From assembly GCA_037176725.1 (NCBI GenBank), contig JAZBRS010000077.1:6386001-6450000 (forward strand): DNA of 64,000 nt, written 5' to 3'. Within the stretch, counting starts at the first letter, position 1. Every line of letters starts with the position of its first letter. Source of the stretch: Posidonia oceanica. Lineage: Eukaryota; Streptophyta; Magnoliopsida; Alismatales; Posidoniaceae. Positions 1 through 9,708 of the stretch are shown in pieces. The translations under genes and the position numbers were made by a program. The notes under the pieces were generated by a model that saw only the letters and a list, made by a program, of their open reading frames with translations, searched no databases and was not told the DNA's origin.

Positions 1-194
1 GGTATGCAGTCTTTCTCTACCCCTAGCTGGGAAAAGGTATGTGTTTGCTCTTGGGAGGATGTGGTAGACCCCTTTTCCAGGCTTGACATGCTGGGGATCT
101 CTAGTAAAGCATGGGGGATAACGGTGCCTGTGCTTTTCGGGCTACCTTTGCCCTTTTTCTTCTTCTCTCTTTTTTTGTTTGTTTTGCTTGCTTT

Positions 195-214
195 TCTGCC
201 TTTTTTTTTTGTTT

Positions 215-249
<35 letters not shown>

Positions 250-320
250 TCTTTGTTTTTGTTCGACCTCTTTTTTCTCTTCTTTTTTTTGATTGATCCT
301 TTTCCACTTTTTTTTTTTCA
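195..320. repeat. T-rich homopolymer tract (A-rich on the element strand)
   Basis: Long runs of T with a few G and C, including an almost pure T run at about 211-248. The corresponding place in element B (33565-33665) is also T-rich with GC interruptions, so the tract is a shared trait of the 3' region and not a random expansion. Confidence 0.8.
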
Positions 321-710
321 GGCTTTTGCTATCCCCATTCTGGTGGCAAAAGAAGGGTGCTTGAAATGTAATGGATTCAGGTTTTGGGTCTGCTGTGTGA
401 TGGGTAGAAGGAGCAGGGTTAGACTGCACACCCCTATCTCTAGGGCCGGCTTCTGTCTTCGTCTTCTGTTCCTTGGATGTGCCCAAACCTAGATGTCTAT
501 TCTCACTTTTTTCAAGCTCACAACCTAACATTTTTTCTCCCTCAGAGGTGTATGTCCTTGTGAGATTGGGCAGTTCGCCTGTCCTTATTGGTGGTGGCTC
601 CCTCACTTGCTAAGGCATCTAAGTAGTGCCAGGTGAGGCAGGGTGACTCTTTCCAGAGCAGGCAAGCACTTCCGGTTGTCATCACCGGGCCAAAGATGCA
701 ATGCTTGAGA

Positions 711-825
711 GAATGACGATGGTGATTTGAATAGGGATGCAAGAGTTGAAAGGATGACGATGATGATTTGAAACAGAGAGTCGCAAGAGTTGAGAGAATG
801 ACGATCATGATTTGAAAGGAGGTGA
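711..825. repeat. Degenerate tandem repeat, about 41-44 bp period, nearly three copies
   Basis: The words GATGACGAT / AATGACGAT followed by TGATTTGAA and GCAAGAGTTGA recur starting near 712, 753 and 797. The repeat lies in the 3' noncoding region of element A. I see no clear equivalent array at the same place in B. Confidence 0.7.
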
Positions 826-894
826 ATCAAGAAGGCGAGAATGAAAATGCAAGTGTAGGTGGGGGAAGGGCATCTGCAACGGGGCCGCTTTCGG

Positions 895-1350
895 CTACTG
901 ATAGTACTTCTTCAGATAGCAGAGGTTGACGGGCTCAGACTGCTCGACCTGGTCCATATTTTCAAGAGTCACAGCGCCTCCCGAGAAGATCTGCTTGACC
1001 ACAAAGGGGCCATGCCAATTGGGTCGGAATTTCCCTCGACCGTCAGGCAAGTGAATGGCGCGCAAGACAAGGTCCCCTGGCTGGAAGCTTCTGGGCTGGA
1101 CCTTCTTCAAGAATGCTCTGGCCATCCGCTTCTGATAGCAGTGAGCGTTGTGCATGGCTTGCAATCTGCGCTCATCAATCAAGTTCAGTTGGATGCAGCG
1201 GTCTTCGACCCATTCTGCTCCTTCCAACTCAGCTTCCCGCAGGATCCGTAGAGAGGGGATCTCCACTTCAACAGGTAACACTGCTTCCATGCCGTACACC
1301 AGAGAGTACGGGGTGGCTCCTGTAGAGGTCCGTATTGATGTCCTGTACGC
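895..1350 (-). pseudogene. Integrase C-terminal part of element A, beyond an internal stop
   Basis: Same reading frame as the main gag-pol ORF but separated from it by a TAG at 1351-1353. The tail includes the common Ty3/gypsy integrase motif around YSLVYGMEAVLP and the C-terminal region ending CYLKKYYQ at the stop 895-897. The stop replaces a tryptophan codon (element C reads YALWAYRT at this place). Without readthrough the integrase lacks about 150 residues after the DDE core. No chromodomain is recognised. Confidence 0.85.
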
Positions 1351-4300
1351 CTAGAGTGCGTACGGGAGCTTGTCATGCCAATCCTTGTGGATTTCTGCCA
1401 TTTTCTTCAGGATCTTGACAATATTCTTGTTTGCAGACTCCACTGCTCCGTTCATCTGAGGCCGATAAGGCGAGGATCGATGGTGCTTGATCTTGAGACT
1501 TTGCAGGTATTCTTCGATCCTTTTGGCAATAAAGTTTGAGCCGTTATCAGAGATGACAGAGTACGGGACCCCATATCGGGCAACAATATTGTTTCTGATA
1601 AATTTTTCTGTTGCCGCAGCGGTGACTGTCCTGTAAGAGGCCGCTTCCACCCACTTGGTGAAGTAATCGATCGCTACGAGAATGTAACGATGACCATTTG
1701 AAGCAGCGGGGTGGATGGCGCCGATGACATCGATCCCCCAGGTGGAGAAAGGCCATGGCGAAGACATGTTGTGCAGCTGATGTGGAGGGGCCTTGATGAA
1801 GTTACCATGGATCTGACAGTTGTGGCATCTACGCACGAACCGGCAGCAGTCGGCTTCCATGGTCTGCCAGAAATATCCTTGAAGCATGATCTTCTTGGCC
1901 AGGAGGACGCCGTTCATGTGCGGGCCACAGGTTCCCGCATGCACTTGGAGCATCAGCGTGTCAGCCTCCGACTTGTTCAGGCAGCGCAGTAGCATCTGAT
2001 TGTATGACCTTCTGTATAGCTGCCCGGCCCCTAACACATATTTTGACGCCAGACGCGCCAAAGTTCTCTTGTCTGCTGCCGTGGTATCAGGATGAAAGTT
2101 ACCAGACTCCAGGAAGGATTTTATGTCTCGATACCAGGGCTGCCCCTCTGCGGGATCCGCTTCTTCTATGCTCATGCAGTATGCAGGCTGCTCGATGCGA
2201 GTGACTGATACATCCACAGTGCTGTCTTCTGATATAGTGAGCCAGGATGCCAGAGTTGCTAGTGCGTCTGCATACGCGTTCTTCGCTCTGTTCAGGTATG
2301 TGAAGCGGATGCTCTTGAATTCTTTCATCAACCTCAGCAGGTGTTCGTGATACGGCACAAGCTTGGGATCTTTTGTCTTCCAATCGCCGTTCACTTGAGA
2401 AATTACCAGCATGGCATCGCCGTGCACATGCAGCTTCTGCGCCTCATGCTCGAGGGCGACTTTCAACCCCAGGATGCACGCTTCGTATTCTGCTTCGTTG
2501 TTTGTGCAGGTGAAAGTCAGCTTCCTCGCAAAAGGAGTCATCTGTCCTTGGGGCGTGGTCAGCACTGCGCCTACGCCTCGGCCCTTCTTGTTGACTGCAC
2601 CATCAAAGTAGAGCTGCCATTCCTCTGCTTCTTCAGGATCTTTCTGCTCAGAGTCCTCCATTGCAAAGAGAATGTCTTCATCAGGGAACTGCGTCTGGAG
2701 GGGTTGGTATTCAGGCAGAGGGAGGTCAGCAAGATGGTCTGCCATTGCTTGACCCTTCATGGATTTCTGTGTGACGAAGGTGATGTCGTACTGAGACAAT
2801 AACACCTGCCACTTAGCACATCTGCCCACCATGGCCAGCTTCTGGAAGAGGAATTTGATAGGATCATGCCGGCATAAGAGCTGCACTGGGTATGCCATCA
2901 TGTAGTGCCTCAGCTTCTGTGCAGCCCAGACAAGGGACAAGCAAGTCTTCTCTAGTGTTGTGTACCTGGCTTCGCATTCATTAAATTTCTTACTCAGGTA
3001 GTAGATGGCGCGCTCCTTCCTACCAGATTCGTCATGTTGGCCCAAGACGGCGCCCATGGAATGCTGCGTGGTAGAAAGGTAGAGAAGCAAAGGTCTCCCT
3101 GGCGTAGGCGGGACCAGGACAGGAGGCTTGATCAGTAGCTGCTTGATCTTGGCAAATGCAGCCTGACACTCCTCGTTCCAGTGAATCTGCGCATTCTTCC
3201 TCAAGAGCTTGAATATGGGTTCACAGATGGGCGTAAGCTGTGCAATGAAGCGACTGATATATTGTAAACGCCCAAGCAGACTTCTGACTTCTTTCTCAGT
3301 CCTAGGGGGTGGCATGTCCACGATGGCTTGTGCTTTCAACGGGTCCACCTCAATCCCCCTTTGGCTAACAATGTAGCCGAGCAATTTGCCAGAAGATACC
3401 CCGAATACGCACTTCTTGGGATTCAGGCGCAGCTTGTACTTCCGTAGACGGTCAAAGAGCTTTCTGAGACAGGCAAGATGATCCTCGGGCTCTTTGGTTT
3501 TGGCGATCATATCGTGTACATAGACCTCCACTTCTTGGTGCATGAGGTCGTGGAATAGCGCAGTCATGGCCCTCTGATAGGTTGCACCAGCATTCTTCAG
3601 GCCGAACGGCATGACTTGGTAGCAGATGACTCCCCAAGGGGTGATGAATGAAGTCTTTTCCATGTCCTCTTCTGCCATTTTGATCTGATTGTATCCAGAA
3701 AAGCCGTCCATGAAGGAGAGCATTTTGTGGCCCACTGTATTGTCGACTAGGACGTCAATGTGAGGCAATGGAAAGTCGTCCTTGGGACTCGCCTTGTTCA
3801 GGTCCCTGTAGTCGATACAGATCCGGATTCGGCCATCTTTCTTGGGCACAGGTACAATGTTTGCCAGCCATTCAGGATAAAGAACGACCTTCAGAAAGTT
3901 GACTCCAAGCTGCTTCATTATCTCTTCTTTGATCATGAGCAGCCACTGCGGTCGCCATCTTCTCAATTTCTGCTTTACTGGCTTGGCATCCGGATTTAAG
4001 GGCAGATTGTGCACCACTATTTCTATGTCAAGGCCGACCATATCTTCATAACTCCAGGCGAAGACATCCGCATATTCTTTCAGGAATGCGATGAATTCTG
4101 CTCGAACCTGGGTGGACAGCTGGGCACTGATGCAAACTTCTCTGACTTCCTCAGCTGTGCCGATGTTGACAACCTCCGTTTCTTCTTCGACATGGAGGTT
4201 GGGGCCTTCTGGGTCGTCGTCATAGGGCCGGAATTCGGGCAAAGGTTCGTCAGTCTCATCCATGCCCGTATCATCCTCCTCTCCATAGGCAATAAGTTCT

Positions 4301-7300
4301 GAGAGGATCTCTTTCTCAAAAGAAGGACTTGCAATGTTGAAAGAGTGCATGCGTTCCACTGCTTGGCCCTGGTGACGCTTCAGGATGGTCACGCTCACTC
4401 GGGTATTCTTGTAGCCTCGGTGCGCGACCTCCATCCCAGGAACTCCTTCTACCGTTTGCTCTGGCCTGACTGGCTCCGCTGAGTGCTCTGTTGATACTGC
4501 TGAGGGCTTAGCTGACTCTACTGCTGGTACTGCTGACTGTTCTGCTGCTGAGGCTGCTGACTGCTCTGCTGCTGAGGCTGCTGACTGCTCTGCTGCTGAG
4601 GCATTCTGCTCTGTTTCTGCTGCTGCATGTACTGCTGATGTTCCTCCCTCTGGGTCTTCTAGTGTGCTTGTGGGGGATACGCCAGACTGGCGGCTGATCT
4701 GGTTACTGCCGCTCGATATGTTGTTCAGGTGAGGCATGGGTTGCACAAACCACCTAGACCCGCCTTCTAGTTGAAGAGTGATGAGCTCATCTGGTCTAGG
4801 GGAGTCTGGCGCTGCTGAGTCTTCTAGAACCATGATAGAAGCATGGTCGTCTTGCAGAGGAGGATCCGTGACTACGGCTTTCCCTTTCCTTTCTGCAGCT
4901 TGATGCTCTGCCAGGTCTTCTGTTATTGACTTGAGTTGTTCTTGATAAAGCAACTCTAGATCGGACATCCAGGAATTGACCTGGGCTTCTATCGCCGCTC
5001 CTTCTTCCTCGTCTGAGGGGGAGTCGACGTAGTAGGCGCCGGGGGCCTGCGGCACTAGCCCGGCTGCAAGATGGATTGCCGCCCTTGGGGTCTGCATGAT
5101 CTGGTTCACGGGCGCGTCTGATGGTAGCAACTCTGAAGTAGATGGCCCAAATAGACAGTCTAGCGGTGCTAAGGATGAATAAGCTGCCGGGGTCACAGTT
5201 GGAGAATAAGCAGGGGTGCTCTTTAGAGGGCTCAAGGGCCCGGAGAGTGTAGTGCTCAGTTGGCCTTTTGTATCAGGCCGTAACTGAGAGAGTGCAGCCT
5301 CTGACGCCATGGGGTCTTGCCATGAGAGCTGCTGCAGGTCGTCAGGAGAATGCGGAGCGGACTGGGCCAACTGCATTCCTGAAGATGATGCTGAGGGAGC
5401 GGGCTGGGCCACGCTGCCGGCTGAGTTGATGGACTGCCCCTCCAGAGATGGGGGCAGTGGCACTGATGTTGCTGTGACCGCTGGTAGCATGGTTAGTTCT
5501 GCCAAGAGGAGTGTCTCTGACTCCTGCACTGCTGCTGACTGTTGCTGGGGAACTGATGTGGCTGGAAAAGGATGAGAATTTGCATTTGCCACAGGGCCTG
5601 CTGAACTGCCTGCTATATCTGCCAGAGGGAGAGCTGAAAAGACTGACTGTGGGGCCTCTGCTCTGACCACTGTTTCTGCTGAACTGATTGGGACCGCCTC
5701 TGTTGCATCAGACTGTTCCTCATCCGAGTAGTAGTCCTCAACACACACCCAATCCTCTGTCGGCGCTGCGGCTTGATAGTCGGTTGATCCCAGAATTCCT
5801 GCACTGGTAAAGTTAGTGAGGTCTCTGGGAATGGCTGGTGCACGATCTCTGAGTTGAAAGCAGTGATCTTCGTCGAGCTTTGGTTCGTAGCCGAGGCCTT
5901 CAGACTTCCTTCGCTCCACTGCTACGATCGGCTCCGCGATCCCTTGGCCGTGACGCCCGAGCGGCGTACCCTTTGTGTAACCCCACCTGTGACATACATT
6001 CTCGACCATTCGAAAGGGGTTGCTGTGAACGGTCAAGGAGTTGACACGTTCAAGATCAAGAACAAAGTTAACTGGCTCGCACCGGTTAACGCGATAGAGG
6101 GCTTCAGAAGTCTCAGGGTCAAATGAGATGGATTGCGAAGACACGGGAGAGACTGCTTCAATCCGCTCCTTCTCAAAGTTCTCCGCCATGACGACAATGA
6201 CATCATCGCCACGACGGTACTTTATCATTCGATGGAGGGTTGAAGGAAGGACCTGATGCTTGTGAAGCCAAGGGCGCCCAAGCAGAAGATTGAAGTTAGG
6301 CTTCAAGTCGATGACATAGAATTCTACGTCGAAGACGACCGGACCGATAGCCAGAGGGATAATCAGAATCCCTAGAGCGTCATGGTGAGTGTTGTCAAAA
6401 GCAGTCATTCCCTTCACGGCTGGCGTGATATCCTCAGCCTTGAATCCGAGCTTGGTTGCTGTACGCAAGGGGCAGACGTTAAGGCCTGACCCGTTATCAA
6501 CCAGTGTTAGGGGAATGCGGAAGTTTTTGAACTGCACCGTGACGAATAGGGGCTGGTTGTGATTAATCCCTGCCGGAGGCAGCTCATCACTCGTAAAAGA
6601 GATGACCTGGGGCTCCGCGATTAACCCAACCATGCTCTCCAAGGCAGAAGGCTCAATGGACTGGGACACACGAGCAGCCTGGAACACGCGAAGAAAAGCC
6701 TCGCGGTGTTCGGCAGAAGTGTGGATCAAGTCCCAGATGGAGATGTCAGCTTTGACCTTCTTAAGCTGAGAGGTTAAGTCTGCTTTAGGTTGGTCTCTTC
6801 TAGCAGCTGGAGGAGTGGTTCTAGCAGGTTCTAAGGGGATAGTGGAAGGAAGCTGAGTTACTACAGGCCGGCTAGGGGCTTGGCTAACTACGGGCTGATC
6901 CGGGGTTGGATTTGCTAAGGGTTGGCCTGAGGGTGAGGGTATAACAGGTCTAGGATGAGTTGGCCTAGTTGCTGGTGCTGGGGGCCTGTAAATCCTCCCC
7001 GATCGCGTTACTTCCGCGCATATTTCTGTGGCGTAGCTGTAAGGGACGCGATGGGTGTCCATGGTCAAGTTAATGACGACTGGAGCATGTGCTGCGAGCA
7101 CAGGAGGGGTCACAGGGGGACCTACAGGATACTGAGGTCTGTCTAAGGGATATGGTTGTTGGGGTGGGAAAGTTGGGGCAGGTTGAGGTCTGCCTAGAAG
7201 GTGTGGTTGAGGTCGCCCTAGAAGGTGAATGGGAGAACTAGGCTGGGCTCTGGCTAAAAGGTGTATGGGAGATTGAGCCTGAGGGAGCACGGTGGGAGAC

Positions 7301-9708
7301 GCGCGAGGGCGCTCCGGCCTGGCACGCGGTCGGATCAAATGGATTCCCGACTCGGAGCCGGCAACTGCCGCCAAATAGAGACTGACTGGGAAAGGCTCAG
7401 AGAGGTCAGAGATAAGATCAGAAGGGTCCACTACAGAGGTAGCGGGCCCAGAAGGAAAAACAGAGTGGACGCCTAAGGTTCCCGCCCTTCCCGGATGAGA
7501 GTGCTCCGGTAAAGGTTGGCGGACGATGCCAGAATGCGGGGGATCAGCTGGAGATGCAGATGCATGAGTGCGTGCTTGAGTGGGCGCCTCGTGCGTGTCG
7601 ATCACAATCGTTCCTGATTCGATCAGGTCCTGAATTGCGTTCCGCAGGGAGAAGCAATTATCCGTCGAATGCCCGACACTTCGATGGAAATTGCAGAAGA
7701 GGTCCGGCCTAAACCAATGCGGCAGAGGGCTTGGCGGCGGACGAACCTCCGGGAACTTCAGGAGCGATGCCACCTTTGGCAAGATGACCGTGAGTGGTTC
7801 CACCAGTGAGGTGAAATTCCGCCTCTCAGTGGGTGGTCTTCTTTGCCTCGGGTACGGGCCTTGCTGAACCGGTACGGCAGGATAGACCGGTCTAGCGGTG
7901 GTTGTGATGTGCGGTGTGTGTGGATTCCTAGGTGCAGGAGCGTACACCACCTGAGCTGGGGCAGGCCGAGACGGCAAACGAACAGGCACAGCAGGAGAAT
8001 CGACGAACGCAACAGCGGGTTTCGGCGAGTCCTTCCTCTTCGGGCGGTTGCTGTTGCTGCCGCTGTTGTTGTTGTTGGAGATGCTGCTGTTGGCACTGTT
8101 GCTGCTTATCACTGCCTGCTTAGCGAACGCAGAGAGAGCCGGGAAGTTGCCACTCCGCAAAGAACTCTCTACGCGCGCTCCAGCTCTGATGAGTGCCGCA
8201 AAAGTAGTGACTGGTTGGATGCTAAGCAGAGCTCCGAGAGACGGCTGCGCCCCTTTGATAACGATCTCGATAGATTCCTCGTCAGAGGGTCTATCTCGAA
8301 CCTGAGAGGCAAGGGCGCGCCAGCGGCCGACGTACTCCCCGAACGGCTCGCCAGAATTCTGCTTGATGGCGATCAAGTCCGCCCTCTTTGGGACAAGATC
8401 GAGGTTGAAGGAGTATTGTTCCAGGAACGCCTGACTGAGGTCGTTCCAAGTCTTGATGGCTGACATATCGAGTGACGTGAACCACTTGAGTGCCGGCCCG
8501 GTCAAACTTTTCTGGAACAAGCGGATCAGCAACCTCTCGTCAGCCTGAAGCTGAGCGAGATCACCGCAATACGCCTTCAGGTGTGCTACAGGGCAGCCCC
8601 TACCATTATACTTCTCGAAGTCCGGGATTTTGAACTTCGGAGGGAGTACCGCCTCTGGAAAGCAACAGAGGTCCCGGAACTGGTAGGTCTGGTGCTCAGT
8701 ACCCTGCACTAGTCGTAGTGCTTTCTCCAAGACGTCCATCCGATTATTGATGGGGTCTGGGATTGCTGCTGTAGGAGAGGGATCAGCAGGGGTGGCGAGC
8801 ACATACGCCGAATGGGTCGCACCTAAGTGCTCCTCCGGATCTACCATAGCGTCGCCTGGTGGAGCAACGGGATGGCCGGCGTATCCGTGCTGGGGGATGG
8901 TGTATGCAGGAGTGTATGCAGGATGCTGGACTTGAGGGAGAGGAGAAGAATAAATGCCATGCTGTGCTGGGACAGGGGTAGGATGGCGGAGCACCAGTTG
9001 CTGTGCAGGCAGAGTGCCAGACAGCGAGCCAGTGAGGTACTGGGCTCCAGCCGATCCAAAGGGTTGACCACCAGAAGGAAGTGGAGCATGCTGTGCCAAG
9101 TGTTGTGCAGGAGGAGGCGGCAAACGAGCCCCCATCGTCGGAACCGTGAGCAGTTGCGACGATGGTCGAGGCGGGGGTGTAGAGGTTGATGCAAGGAATG
9201 CAGGAACTGGCCTCGGAGGAACCTCAGGAACGACAGGGACAGGAGGAGGACGAACTGATAGAGCCATGCCCTGCAGTCTCTGGGCGAGCTCCATCAGATG
9301 CTGGTACTGTGCTTCGGGCGTCTCGGCAGTGGGGACGCTGAAGTGCAGTGCCGGCGGAGGCTGGGAAACAAGTGGCACGGACACAGACTGTCCGGGAGGG
9401 AAGGATTCTACAGGAAAGGTCGCAGCAGCGGTGGATGGGATGTCGAAGGCGACGTATCCCTGGGACGGAGGGGGCAGTGGCGTCTCCGGAGCGCGAGTAA
9501 CGGCCGTCAAGATAGATTCGGCGACCGGATCCGGAGGAAGGGAGGCTTGCCACTGTCCCGGGGTGTACTGAGAACCTAGAGACGTCAGAGGAGGAAACCC
9601 TGGCGTCGGAGGGGGAACAAGTGGGACAGAAGGAGCAACCGGGGGGGCTAGAACGGAAACACCCTCCGTGACAGGAGTAAAAGAAGGCTCACTAACGTAC
9701 TGGGCCAT
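1351..9708 (-). CDS. Gag-protease-RT-RNaseH-aRNaseH-integrase polyprotein of element A, ended early by TAG
   Basis: Start chosen at ATG 9708 (MAQYV...), conserved in A, B and C; the frame is open further upstream but without ATG. About 2785 residues to the TAG, 2937 to the real end, long for Ty3/gypsy. Order by residue: Pro-rich N-terminal extension (1-350), gag core (about 357-520), zinc knuckle CNFHRSVGHSTDNC (about 673), protease with DNGSG (about 1070), a short Gly-rich G-patch-like segment with GRHGQGI (about 1250), a long Ser/Ala/Glu/Pro-rich linker, RT (about 1905-2130), a degenerate RNase H in which the usual first Asp is replaced (LYLSTT, about 2205), a second archaeal-type RNase H with FDG, NEAEYEA and HGDAM (about 2365-2495), then integrase with an HHCC finger and DDE residues near 2660, 2721 and 2757 (D-x35-E). 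Defect: the RT box reads YVHDM instead of YVDDM (codon 3514-3516), so RT is probably inactive. Confidence 0.95.
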   Translation of the reverse strand: MAQYVSEPSFTPVTEGVSVLAPPVAPSVPLVPPPTPGFPPLTSLGSQYTPGQWQASLPPDPVAESILTAVTRAPETPLPPPSQGYVAFDIPSTAAATFPVESFPPGQSVSVPLVSQPPPALHFSVPTAETPEAQYQHLMELAQRLQGMALSVRPPPVPVVPEVPPRPVPAFLASTSTPPPRPSSQLLTVPTMGARLPPPPAQHLAQHAPLPSGGQPFGSAGAQYLTGSLSGTLPAQQLVLRHPTPVPAQHGIYSSPLPQVQHPAYTPAYTIPQHGYAGHPVAPPGDAMVDPEEHLGATHSAYVLATPADPSPTAAIPDPINNRMDVLEKALRLVQGTEHQTYQFRDLCCFPEAVLPPKFKIPDFEKYNGRGCPVAHLKAYCGDLAQLQADERLLIRLFQKSLTGPALKWFTSLDMSAIKTWNDLSQAFLEQYSFNLDLVPKRADLIAIKQNSGEPFGEYVGRWRALASQVRDRPSDEESIEIVIKGAQPSLGALLSIQPVTTFAALIRAGARVESSLRSGNFPALSAFAKQAVISSNSANSSISNNNNSGSNSNRPKRKDSPKPAVAFVDSPAVPVRLPSRPAPAQVVYAPAPRNPHTPHITTTARPVYPAVPVQQGPYPRQRRPPTERRNFTSLVEPLTVILPKVASLLKFPEVRPPPSPLPHWFRPDLFCNFHRSVGHSTDNCFSLRNAIQDLIESGTIVIDTHEAPTQARTHASASPADPPHSGIVRQPLPEHSHPGRAGTLGVHSVFPSGPATSVVDPSDLISDLSEPFPVSLYLAAVAGSESGIHLIRPRARPERPRASPTVLPQAQSPIHLLARAQPSSPIHLLGRPQPHLLGRPQPAPTFPPQQPYPLDRPQYPVGPPVTPPVLAAHAPVVINLTMDTHRVPYSYATEICAEVTRSGRIYRPPAPATRPTHPRPVIPSPSGQPLANPTPDQPVVSQAPSRPVVTQLPSTIPLEPARTTPPAARRDQPKADLTSQLKKVKADISIWDLIHTSAEHREAFLRVFQAARVSQSIEPSALESMVGLIAEPQVISFTSDELPPAGINHNQPLFVTVQFKNFRIPLTLVDNGSGLNVCPLRTATKLGFKAEDITPAVKGMTAFDNTHHDALGILIIPLAIGPVVFDVEFYVIDLKPNFNLLLGRPWLHKHQVLPSTLHRMIKYRRGDDVIVVMAENFEKERIEAVSPVSSQSISFDPETSEALYRVNRCEPVNFVLDLERVNSLTVHSNPFRMVENVCHRWGYTKGTPLGRHGQGIAEPIVAVERRKSEGLGYEPKLDEDHCFQLRDRAPAIPRDLTNFTSAGILGSTDYQAAAPTEDWVCVEDYYSDEEQSDATEAVPISSAETVVRAEAPQSVFSALPLADIAGSSAGPVANANSHPFPATSVPQQQSAAVQESETLLLAELTMLPAVTATSVPLPPSLEGQSINSAGSVAQPAPSASSSGMQLAQSAPHSPDDLQQLSWQDPMASEAALSQLRPDTKGQLSTTLSGPLSPLKSTPAYSPTVTPAAYSSLAPLDCLFGPSTSELLPSDAPVNQIMQTPRAAIHLAAGLVPQAPGAYYVDSPSDEEEGAAIEAQVNSWMSDLELLYQEQLKSITEDLAEHQAAERKGKAVVTDPPLQDDHASIMVLEDSAAPDSPRPDELITLQLEGGSRWFVQPMPHLNNISSGSNQISRQSGVSPTSTLEDPEGGTSAVHAAAETEQNASAAEQSAASAAEQSAASAAEQSAVPAVESAKPSAVSTEHSAEPVRPEQTVEGVPGMEVAHRGYKNTRVSVTILKRHQGQAVERMHSFNIASPSFEKEILSELIAYGEEDDTGMDETDEPLPEFRPYDDDPEGPNLHVEEETEVVNIGTAEEVREVCISAQLSTQVRAEFIAFLKEYADVFAWSYEDMVGLDIEIVVHNLPLNPDAKPVKQKLRRWRPQWLLMIKEEIMKQLGVNFLKVVLYPEWLANIVPVPKKDGRIRICIDYRDLNKASPKDDFPLPHIDVLVDNTVGHKMLSFMDGFSGYNQIKMAEEDMEKTSFITPWGVICYQVMPFGLKNAGATYQRAMTALFHDLMHQEVEVYVHDMIAKTKEPEDHLACLRKLFDRLRKYKLRLNPKKCVFGVSSGKLLGYIVSQRGIEVDPLKAQAIVDMPPPRTEKEVRSLLGRLQYISRFIAQLTPICEPIFKLLRKNAQIHWNEECQAAFAKIKQLLIKPPVLVPPTPGRPLLLYLSTTQHSMGAVLGQHDESGRKERAIYYLSKKFNECEARYTTLEKTCLSLVWAAQKLRHYMMAYPVQLLCRHDPIKFLFQKLAMVGRCAKWQVLLSQYDITFVTQKSMKGQAMADHLADLPLPEYQPLQTQFPDEDILFAMEDSEQKDPEEAEEWQLYFDGAVNKKGRGVGAVLTTPQGQMTPFARKLTFTCTNNEAEYEACILGLKVALEHEAQKLHVHGDAMLVISQVNGDWKTKDPKLVPYHEHLLRLMKEFKSIRFTYLNRAKNAYADALATLASWLTISEDSTVDVSVTRIEQPAYCMSIEEADPAEGQPWYRDIKSFLESGNFHPDTTAADKRTLARLASKYVLGAGQLYRRSYNQMLLRCLNKSEADTLMLQVHAGTCGPHMNGVLLAKKIMLQGYFWQTMEADCCRFVRRCHNCQIHGNFIKAPPHQLHNMSSPWPFSTWGIDVIGAIHPAASNGHRYILVAIDYFTKWVEAASYRTVTAAATEKFIRNNIVARYGVPYSVISDNGSNFIAKRIEEYLQSLKIKHHRSSPYRPQMNGAVESANKNIVKILKKMAEIHKDWHDKLPYAL

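Larger units (their letters stand above)
1..894 (-). other. 3' noncoding region of element A (partial)
   Basis: This is the stretch after the gag-pol stop. No credible coding frame is seen; the open frames here come from the homopolymer tract. The part at about 400-540 resembles 33770-33900 downstream of pol in element B, so the region is shared between the two families. In B the equivalent region continues for 5.5 kb and carries an extra ORF; in A that part would lie left of the window. Confidence 0.7.
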
